Assembly (NCBI GenBank): GCA_008330645.1
Contig: VLTN01000037.1
Span: 276,869-340,868, forward strand
Length of the DNA stretch: 64,000 bases
Direction of reading: 5' to 3'
From: Cafeteria roenbergensis
Taxonomy: Eukaryota; Sar; Bigyra; Bicosoecida; Cafeteriaceae
Under the pieces are notes generated by a model, which was not told the DNA's origin, did not search any database, and was given only the letters and a program-made list of their open reading frames with translations. A program made the position numbers and the translations under genes. Below, in pieces: positions 53,167 through 61,946 of the stretch (its first letter is position 1; each line of letters starts with the position of its first letter).

Positions 53167-55408
53167 ATGTCGCTGACGCGCGTGCTGGTGTCGGAAAGCC
53201 TGGTGGGGTCGCTCATGACCCAGGCGATGGTGTCGCCGAGCCACGAGTCCATGGCGCTCTTGCTTGGTCGGTACGAGCCGTCGCCCGGCGCCGAGGAGGG
53301 AGCCATCGAGAGAGTGAGGGAGCCCGCGGCCACGCCGCGAGCGGATGAGGCTGGGCCACCACCCTGCTTGGTCCGGCGGCCGCGCCGCGCGGGATGCCTT
53401 GCGGACGCGCACGGCACGGTTGGCAATCGGGACCCCTTGCACGCGCTCGCCCACTGCCGCTCCCCCGCCTCCGCCCCTTGTGCAGGACCCGCCCGCGGTG
53501 CGCATCGTTACCACCGCTCTGTTTCCGAGGCACGATCGCACGGCGACCCGCGTGGAGTTCAGCGCCGAGGCGCTGGCGGCAGGCGTTGCCGAAGCGGAGG
53601 CACTGGCTGCTGCCAGCGGCGATCGCTCGCTGCGCGTGGTTGGCTGGTTCCACACGCACCCCAGCATCACGATCCACCCCAGTCACGTTGACCTGCGCAC
53701 CCAAGGCGAGTGCCAAGGCATGGGGCGCGGCTTCGTGGGCCTCATTGCGTCCGTGTTCACGGCCTCCGCAGCGCCGTGCGGCAGGCAAGCCTTGCTGACG
53801 GCGTTTCAGAGCACAAAGGTGGGCGGCACTTGGGAACGGCGAGAAGTGCCCCTCGTCGTCACGCGGGCAGGGGACCAGCCCCCGGCCGTGGCCCCGCAGT
53901 CGTCGTGGGCGGCGTCCCAGCTTCGTCCGGCGGGCGCGGACGCCCCCGCGCGCTGCGTGGCGAGGGCAGCAGGGGGAGGAGGGGAACCTGCAGCCGGCAA
54001 AGACGGTGGCAGCACGGGGCAGGCGGAGCCGCGGGTCGGCGCGGGGGCTGCCAGTGGCGGGGGAGGGGCCGATTGCTCGGCCACTGCCGGCCGCCGGGAC
54101 AGGTTTCTCGATTCAGCCACTTCCCACTTCCGTGGCTCTGCCGTATCGGAGGCGAGGTGTCGGGAGCTGCAGCTGGTCGACGTTGCGCTGCGGGAGTGCA
54201 TGCCGGACTGGGTGGGCCGCGCCGGCGGCGACGGGGCGGTGTCCGGCTCGAACCGCGGGTCGCAGGGCTGGGCCCGGGTGGCCGCGGCTGGGGACGCGCT
54301 GCGAGCGCTGGCAGGATCGGGGGCGCAGCTTCGCGTCCTGGGAACAGCGGTGAGCGCGCAGGCGAGCCGTGCCCGTGCGTTCGCCGCGGCCAAGGCCCGC
54401 TGCTCTGCTGAGAGCGACGCTGGTGAGCCGGCAGAGCCCGAGCGCAAGCCGGCCCCCCAGCTGCGGCTGGTGATGGCCCCAGGCCGTCCCGCTGACAGCG
54501 ACAGCTGGGTGCCTGCCAGCTCTCTGCGCCCCCCGGCGGCGCGGGGATCCGCCGCTGCGGGCGGCAACGACCTCGTCAGAGGCACTAGCGGCAGGGGCAG
54601 CGGCGGCGGCAGCCCGCGGCCAGGCAGCGACGTACCTCTGGGCACCGCCACTGCGCCGGGCAGCGGCCTGGTCGACGGCGCCACGCGGGTCGCCCCGCCT
54701 CCGGGAATGGAGGGACGGGGCCTGGCGCCCAGCCGCCCGAGCGCCGCAGCGCCCGGCTGGAGCTCTGCCGCCCCTCCCTCTGCGCCGAGCAGCACTCCCG
54801 TAAGGCTGCCGGACGGCGCCCGGGCTGCGATGCCGCTACTGCCCGAGGTGGCCAGGCAGGCTGTGCAGCTGGCTGCGGAGGATATGGAGGCGGCGACGCG
54901 CTCCCCCGGCAGCGTCGATGCCTTCATGTCCCAGGCGCACTGGGGCGTGCTGGTGCTGCGGGCGTTCCTCGGGCTTTCCACCGACGTCGTCCCTGCCCTG
55001 TTGCGCCTCGAGCGGGTGGCGGGGTCGGGGTGGCACCTCCTGTACCGGAGGGTGGCCCTGCCGGCCCTGCCGCCCGCTGTGCCTGCGCAGCTGGGGTGGG
55101 AGGCCATGACGACGTCTTTCGCGACCGAGGAGGCGGATGCCTCACGCACCGGTGCGGGCTGGGCCTCCGGCGGCCTGGTCACCGAGCTGGCCGACGCGTC
55201 AGCTGACATCCTGCGCAAGAGGCGGCTGCCTCGGGCGCCCTCCGCCGCGCCGTGGTTGCTCCGCCGCGAAGAGCCGCTCTTCGTCAGCTTCAGCGCGGCC
55301 GGCCTGCCCGGTGGCTCTGCCGTGGCGCAGGTGTCAGCGCACGACTACGTCCGCTTCCTCGCCTGGGGCGCCCCCACCGTGGCCGCGGACCTCGAAACGG
55401 GCCCGTGA
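53167..55408 (+). CDS. BRCC3: BRCC36-like JAMM/MPN+ deubiquitinase
   Basis: BRCC36 cleaves K63-linked ubiquitin in BRCA1-A and BRISC complexes. Exons 53167-53313 and 53486-55408 join in phase 0 to give 689 aa (human 316). The MPN domain occupies residues about 5-160. The catalytic Glu is E27 in SHESMALLLG, and the zinc motif HTHPSITIHPSHVD has H105, H107, S115 and D118. The following RTQGECQG...GFVGLIASVF strongly resembles BRCC36 (RTQAMYQMMDQGFVGLIFS). All catalytic residues are intact. The remaining roughly 500 residues contain disordered Gly/Ser/Pro stretches and two helical blocks (ELQLVDVALRECMPDWV near 285, LPEVARQAVQLAAEDMEAA near 500), which may mediate scaffold binding. No Abraxas-like partner is visible here. 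Confidence 0.88.
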
Positions 55409-55750
55409 AATCGCGTGGGCGAGGGCGGGCGCGTGTTGGGTGGGCGTGCGGGGACGATTGCGTGGCGGCGCTCGCCTGCCGGGGGCTGTGATCGAGAGCG
55501 CCAGCGCGGTCGGTGCGTGTGCGGAGTGCAGATGCGCTGCAGGGGGCAGTGCGAACGGGGCGCGACGCGATTCTTCCGCACCGTGCTGCGATCGCGATTG
55601 GCTCGCCAGCTCTGTGTGCGCTGGGGAAGTCGCCGGCCACGATGTGCTTCGCTCGCCCCTCGCCCACCCCCTCAACGCACACGCACACTTCCCCCGTCAC
55701 TCCACCTCTCGCTGCGGCAGCGCCGGGCGCAGCCAGCTGCGGCAGCTCAG
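55409..55750. other. Convergent spacer BRCC36 / NCBP3
   Basis: 342 bp holding both 3' ends. No repeat, RNA gene or protein-like frame is seen, apart from scattered CA-rich bases near 55676-55690. Confidence 0.45.
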
Positions 55751-58051
55751 TCACTCAGCCGTCGCCACGCCTGCGTCGGCAGCGCCCTCCGCCTTGGCAC
55801 GCTTCGCCGTGCTGTCAAGATCTGCCACCGCGTCAGAGGCACCGGGTGCTGCTGCAGCGGCGCCTGGGGCTGCCGCTGTGGGGGAGGGGGAGCGAGCAGC
55901 TCCGCGACCCCGCTTCGCGCGGCGGACGGCGCCACCGAAGGCGCCGTGACGCTCCCGCGAGCCAGCCTCCGTCGCCGCCGCAGGCTGGTCCTCCTCGGGG
56001 CTCGCTGCTTGGGCGGTCGCGGGGCTGCCGGCGCGGGCGGCCGCTTGCGCCGGCTTGCGCTTGACGAAGGAGAGGGGGCCCGGGGGCAGCAGGCTTGCCG
56101 GCGACACCGCCACGGCGACGGACGGCTGTGACAGGGAGTGCAGAGCAGGGGCAGGCCCAGCCCCAGCGGCCCCGTGGAGAACCACGTGGCGGCGGGCCCC
56201 GCCGTCGGCCAGGCCCGCGGTGCGGTCCTGCACGCGCGGGTCCAGCTCCAGCAGCTTGTCGAGCGCTCGCTGCTGCGCCCGCTCCTGCGCGCGCAGCATC
56301 CGCGCCTCCCGGTTTGCCTGCGCCTCCTTCCGCCGGATGTTCTCGCCCAGCAGGCCGTGCGTGCGCGCCCCCGCCGTTGAAACCGCCTTACTCTCGACGT
56401 CGTCGGCCGTCGCCGGGCGCAGCCACACGCGTGTGGTCGCACCCTTGCGCGCCCACTTGTCGCTCTTGCCCTTGACCAGGGGACGCTCGGCCTCGCGCCA
56501 CACCGCAGGCACGCTGGGCACGCCGGGCGCGGAGGGGATGGGCCTCCCGATGGCATTCAGGGCCCTGGCGGCGTCGTCGGCCGTCTCGAACACCACGTTG
56601 AGCGTCTCCGAGTTGAGCCACTCTGCGGCGCGTCGGCCTCAGCGCGGGGCGGTGGGAGCGGGCGCGTCGGCCTCAGCGCGGGGCGGTGGGAGCGCCAGGC
56701 GCTGCGCTGGCCAGGCCGGCGGCCGTCAGCGGGACCTCGGCCGCGCGGTGCGATACCCAGTCGCGCCTGCCGGTCAAGCAGCCGGGCCTGTCGTGCGATT
56801 GAATCGCTCCCCCCGCGCCCATTCCGCTTCGCAAGCGCAGGCGGTGGGGGAAAGGGCGGGGGCGGCGGGGGTGATCGGGGGACGCTGCAAGTGTCTCTCA
56901 CCCACGAAGCTTGGCCGATACCCGTCAAACAGCTTGAACACGTCGCGGTCGCCTGCTCGGATATAGCCGTTGGCCACGACGTGCACCGCCTCGGGGCGGT
57001 CTCCGCCGCCGCCCAGCATCGCCGCGCCCTCCATCACCTGCTCCTCGGTCCATCGCGCGCGCACCGCCTCGAGGTCCCGGCTCCCAGCGGCCTCCCCCGG
57101 CAGGCGCAGCAGCGCCTCCGCCGCCGCCTCGGCCTTCTCCTTGTCCTCCGGCAGAGCGGTGTTGAACCGCGCGGCCCGGCGGCGCCGCTCCTCCTCCCTC
57201 CTCGGGTCCTGCGCCGCCTCCTCGGCCGCCTTGGCGGCGAACTCCACGGCCGACACCGTGGCCATGGCCGAGCCGCCCAGGCGCTTCGCCTCGGCCTCGC
57301 GCACAGCCTCGGCCGCGCGGCGCATCGAGGCTGGGTCGCGCGGGTCTACAGGCTGCCCTGTGAGCGTGGCGGCCCGTGCCGACGGGGCTGCCGCCCCAAA
57401 CACTGCCGCGCGCTTTGCCCTTCGCTCAGCCTCCTCCTCAGAGGCCATGTCGATGCCTGCGCGCGCGCGTGGGCAGCGGGCGCAGTCCGCTCGCGGGGCG
57501 TTGGGAGAGCCGGCGCGCAGCTGCCCGATTCCCTCTCCCGCCCCCCACCACCGACCCCACTCCACCTTTGCGCTACTTACTGCTGCATTGTGCGCGATAG
57601 TCAGCGCTGCCAAGCGCGCGTGCCCTGGCGCAGCCAGCTCACCGCTCTCGTGGACCTGCCGTTGCTGCCGCACAAGGCGGAGCAGCTCCTTCTTCGTGAG
57701 AAAGCTCTCCCAGCGCGGCTCCGTGTACGGCTCGCCATACCGAGCCGCTCGCGCCCGTGCGCTTGCCCGTGAGTCTTGGATTTTCGCCACAATCTCCCGA
57801 ATGGCCGCGCTAGACATGTCAGCCTTGGCCAGGATTTTGTCCGCCTTGGTCATCGGCTTCTTCGCCCCCTCGTGCACTTCCTCGGCCGCGTCTGCGGCAG
57901 GGGTAGGGGCCGTGGCCGCTGCCGACGGCGCGCCGTACAGCACTCCGACTGCGTCCGCGAGGCTGTCCAGGGCGGCTCCAGTGAGGGCAAGCGACGGCGA
58001 CGAGAGCTCCTCGTCGTGCTCGCCGTCCGAGTGGTGCGCTGCGTCCGCCAT
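55751..58051 (-). CDS. NCBP3: Nuclear cap-binding protein subunit 3 (NCBP3)-like
   Basis: NCBP3 binds the m7G cap with NCBP1 and supports mRNA export. Exons in coding order are 58051-57643, 57456-56902 and 56622-55751, both junctions phase 1, giving 611 aa (human 620). The GIDMASEEEAERRAKRAAVFG segment across junction 1 matches NCBP3's GIDVTSKEAIEKKEQRAKRF. The RRM-like core HVVANGYIRAGDRDVFKLFDGY...SFVEWLNSETLNVVFE matches the GVDEMST / HIEWLDD-CNVVW region, and junction 2 falls inside SFV/EWLN. TTRVWLRPATADDVES corresponds to RLFMRFATKDD. An extra N-terminal 130 residues contain an acidic start and a TKADKILAKADMSS helix. The C-terminus is Ala/Lys rich. The family call rests on ordered motifs with low overall identity. 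Confidence 0.72.
56628..56694. repeat. 34-bp direct repeat, two copies, in NCBP3 intron 2
   Basis: Two adjacent copies of a 34-bp unit (56628-56661, 56662-56694) are identical over at least 33 bases. The unit starts gcgcgtcggcctcagcgcgg. The first copy overlaps the splice-acceptor-proximal end of the intron on the minus strand (acceptor at 56623-56625). Confidence 0.9.
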
Positions 58052-58498
58052 GGGATCAGTCCCGGTGGCTCCGAGAGGGAGACGAGCGTACCTCGGTGGC
58101 TGTCTCGGTGGCCCTGCGCTCGCGGCCGCGGGAATCCGGCCACTGCCGGCGCGGCGCTCGTTTGGCCACGGCTCTGCAACCGTGGCGTTTGTGGTGGGCC
58201 GCTTGGCGGAAGCGTTGGTGCGCGCGTTTCGCTGGCGGACTGCAACCGCGGGCCGGCACGGGCATGCGTGAGCTTCTGTGCGAGCCCACGACCACCCAGG
58301 CCTCGTGAGGAGGGCTGCGCGATGCCCCCAACCCGCGCCCCGTCAGGAGAGGGTGTGCAGCTCTCGCATATATTTGCAGGCACGCAGCCGAAATCAACGC
58401 TGGCCGCCGGCCTGCACTGCGCCTGAGCGCGGCTGGACGGCGGCAGACCGGAAGGCTGGGCGCGCAACGCTGCGGCCTTGACACCACGTCATCGCAGC
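58052..58498. other. Divergent promoter region NCBP3 / PDZ-PA gene
   Basis: 447 bp between starts. An AT-richer patch (gcatatatttgcaggc) lies at 58368-58383, about 115 bp before the PDZ-PA gene start, and is the only TATA-like element seen in this region. It lies too far from 58499 to be a core element unless the 5' leader is long. No other feature is visible. Confidence 0.4.
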
Positions 58499-59384
58499 AT
58501 GGGCGGCGGTGGCCGCTGCGGGGGCACGCGCTCCCCATCGGCCGCCAGGCGGAGGGAGAACTCGCGTGCGACCTGGGCGGCGATTCTTGCGCTCGCCGCG
58601 TGCTCGGCACTATCCGCAAAGCAGGCAAGGGCACCGTGCAGCGCCGTGACCGGTGGCCACCGCATCGAGGCCGACCGCAACCCGTTCGCCGCCCTCCGGC
58701 TGGCCGAAGCAGAGGGCCACCCGATGGAGTTTGACGTGGTGCTGCCGCCGCCGGGAGCCGAGGGCGACGAGGGCGAGGGAATCGGGCTGTCCCTCAGCCC
58801 AACACTCACCATCGTGGGGTTTGTGCGGGCGGGCGACGGCTCCATGCTCGCCGCAGAGCGCAGCGGGATGATCAAGGTTGGCGACCGGCTTCGCGCAGTC
58901 AACGGCAAGCGCATGGACCAAACGGTGCGGGTCCTGCGCGGCGCTGGGGGAATGCACGCGCACATTCGCGCCCTTTGCAGCGCCGCCGGCATTCCGGCGG
59001 AGGAGGTGGAGGCCGATGACGTGGAGGGAGTCCGTGCGGTGCAGGCGGTGCTGCGCGCGGCCGCCACAGGGACGCTCCCCATCGTGCTCACCCTCCTGGA
59101 CCCTTCGACCACGTCGCACCCCGCCTTGCGCGTCACGGGCGACTACAGCGTTGCGCTGGACGGCAACAAGCCCCTGGGAGCGCTGTTCGACCCGCTGCTG
59201 GTGGTGCGCGAGGTGATGGACGGGCGGCCGTGGGCCGGGGCGGACGGCAGGTCGCAGTGGGCAGCGCCCCCGGTGGCCTCGGAAGCCGGCCCTGTCGCCG
59301 CGCCGGCCGTCCCGGAGCACGGCTCCGCCCCAGCAGGGGATCCAGGCGCTGCCGCCGGACTGGCCAGCCCGTCCGGCCTCGACC

Positions 59385-59415
<31 letters not shown>

Positions 59416-61084
59416 TCCGCCGTCTGGCCAGGACCAGGTTTGTGGGGCGGAGTTCGGGCCTGGGTGCGCCGGGGGCGCGCACCCCGTGCCGGTGCCGGTG
59501 CGTGCGTCGGCGCACGCCCTCTTCTCCAGGATGGGACACGCCGCTCTGGGCCAGCTGGCGAGGGCAGGTCCGGTCCTGCCAGGGGACCGGGTGGTTGCAG
59601 TTGGGGGCACAAGCACGCTCGGCATGTCGCTGCAGGAGGCGGCGGCGCTGCTCCGCTCGCACTTCAACGCCTCCCAGCAGCCGTCCGTGGAGCTTCGGTG
59701 CGACGGGCCTGGCGACGGCAGCGGGGGCGGAGCCGCTGGCGCAGGCACTTTCTGCTCGGAGCGACCCATCGCCCGGCCGACGCGGCGGGTGCTCCTCACG
59801 CTGCGGCCGCCCAAGTCGTCGCCCGTCAGCCGCCGGTGGATGCGGCAGGCCGCTGCGGACGAGCCGAGCGACGCGGAGGACGGGGCCGCCGAGCGGGACT
59901 CGTTCCAACGCGGGCCTGCTGCGGCCGGCTCTGCCTCGGGGCTCACGTTTCGGCCGGTGCCACGGGCCAAGCTGCGGTGCGGCGTGCGCGGCTGCAGCTT
60001 CGGAGCACCCGAGGGCGTGCTGCGACTGCTGCGGCGGCACGAGGCGGCCGAGTGGCGGGTGGAGCGCGCTGCCGCGTGGCGGGCGGCCGGTGGCGGCCCC
60101 GCAGCCAGCGCCAGTGGCGGCCAAATCGGCGACCGGAGTCGCGAGGCGGACGAGGGGGGGCTGCTTGGCGAGGGAGCCGCGCGTGGAGATGACGACGGTG
60201 CCCTTGGTGGGAACCTCGCTGGTGGCGAGGGCGGCCGCGGAGTCGCGGCCGCGGAGGGGCCGCAGTCGCTCGCGGAGTTGCGGGCGCGGCGCGCGAGCGG
60301 GCGCTCGCTGTCGCCACTGCCGCCGCTGCCGCCTGCCGGGCTGCGAGCGGTGCCGTTCAAGGCGGCGCTGTTTGGGGGGCTGTTCAGTTGCAGGGCCCGC
60401 CCGCTGGTGGCCGCGCTGCCGCTGCACGGGTGCCAGCCGCTGCTCAACGCGGGACGGGCGGCGGGCGCCGTGGTGCTGGTGCGCAGGGGTCATTGCATGT
60501 TCGCGGCCAAGGCAGAGCACGCCGCCGCTGCGGGCGCCTCCGCCGTGGTCATGATGGACTCCGCCCCTGGGAGGCTCCTCGCCATGCCGGCACCAGCCCC
60601 CGGGGCTGGCCCGTCCGTGGAAGCCTCCGGCGCCATAGGGGTGGGGATGGTCTCCTTCGCCGACGGGGATGCCATGCTCAGTGCCCTCTCCGCAGAGTCG
60701 AGCGGCACCTTGGTGGCGCAGTTCGGAACCTCGCCCCTCCCTGCCGAAGACCAGTGCCGCCCAGACGTGCAGCTGCGCATGGCCAGGCCGCCCGGGGCGG
60801 CAAGGGGGGCGGGGGCCGCGCGCTGGCCGCGGCCGCTGTCTGTGCTGGAGCCGAGGCTGCCACCCGCCCCGCTGCCCCCGCCTGCCGCCACCGTAGAGAT
60901 TGGCAGAGCCGCAGGCCGAGAAGTCGGACCGGCAGAGCCTGCCCTGGCTCGGGTTGAGCTGGGCGCGGGCGGCGACGCTGAGGAGGCAGCCTGGGGCGGG
61001 GCGGCTGAGGACCATGCTGCGGCAGCGGATGCCTACGCGCGCCTGTGGACGCGCTCGCAGATGGAGGACGCGCCGCTTGAGTGA
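58499..61084 (+). CDS. PDZ- and PA-domain protein with signal anchor
   Basis: Single exon, 861 aa. A hydrophobic segment at residues 25-40 (WAAILALAACSALSA) after a basic stretch is a signal peptide or anchor. PDZ-like domain 1 is at about 95-145 (GIGLSLSPTLTIVGFV, AERSGMIKVGDRLRAVNGKRM). A second PDZ-like unit is at about 335-395 (ARAGPVLPGDRVVAVGGTSTLGMSLQEAAALL). A protease-associated (PA) domain is at about 615-745 (CQPLLNAGRAAGAVVLVRRGHCMFAAKAEHAAAAGASAVVMMDS). No protease catalytic domain is visible between or after them. The linker carries poly-Ala at about 300. PA domains are common in secretory and vacuolar sorting receptors and proteases. This combination with PDZ repeats is unusual, and the function is unknown. 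Confidence 0.78.
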
Positions 61085-61946
61085 CGGTGCTTCGACGCCG
61101 GCGTTGCTGGGCACTGGCCCTTGTTATCGGGTGCTGACGGGTGTGGAAACGATTCTTGTCGTTGCGCCGCGAGGTGGCCCTCTCAGGGCAACCCAACGAT
61201 TTCGCTTGCCACCTGCCCAATGGCGTACCGCGTGCCGTCGCGCCGCCAACCAGCAGTTCGCTGGGGCATGTCCCTTCACTGCTGCAGTGCTGGGCGCCGC
61301 CGACCAGAGTCTGCCACAGCTCCTCTCGGGAGATTCCTCACGCTCCTCTTGTCGGCTTTTAGCTAGTTGATGCTTGTCATTGGTCCCAGCGGGTTGCTGT
61401 GGTGTGCGCGCGTGCATTCGTGAGTGCGCACATGTGGGGAAGAGGAAGGAGGGGGGGCGGTGCAGCAACGAGCACGATGCAGACAGAGCTTTACCGTCCG
61501 GTTGCAGTTTTTTTTGAAAAAGTACTGACCGAGTCCCTTGGCTCCCCCGTAAGCGTCACCAAGTCGCGTCCCGTCGCATTTCGGGCGCGTAGCCGCACGG
61601 GCTGTCAGATTGAGTGCGGTCCCCGCCAGCTACGACGGGAAATGCAAAATGCCCTGGCAGAGCACGTGACCAAATGGTTACAGTTGCATTTCTCGCGCCC
61701 AGCTCAAGGCCCCGGTCGGTTCTTTTGGCACCCACGGGTGCCCTTTGTAGTGTAGGTGGCGGCAAGGCTCGAGCGCACGGCCGGGGCAGCGTCCAACGGA
61801 TGCGGCAATCCGTTTCCGACGCGCTACTCCGAGGCAGGTTGAAAAGTCTCCCGCCGCTGCGCGTGAGACCCTCCCCTTGGTCCAGCTAGGCAGCGGACGT
61901 CTGGAGCGAGTATAATTTGCGTGGGATTGCGGTGCCAGCCGGGCCG
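61085..61946. other. Spacer between PDZ-PA gene and transposase remnant
   Basis: 862 bp, clearly less GC-rich than the genes to its left. It contains an imperfect 23-bp palindrome at 61505-61527 (cagttttttttgaaaaagta, continuing ctg) and a tataattt patch near 61911. Part probably belongs to the mobile element's 3' end. No confident terminal inverted repeat can be shown because the other end lies outside the window. Confidence 0.4.
61505..61527. repeat. Imperfect palindrome, candidate transposon-end sequence
   Basis: The 23 bases start CAGT and end ACTG, with T and A runs pairing across the centre (9 of 11 pairs). CAGT ends are common in Tc1/pogo-type elements, but the expected flanking TA and a matching distant copy are not seen. 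It is recorded as a weak candidate only. Confidence 0.2.

Noticed and set aside
58610-61114. 834-codon minus-strand frame opposite the PDZ/PA gene
   Set aside because: Rich in Arg/Gln/His with no domains; antisense shadow.
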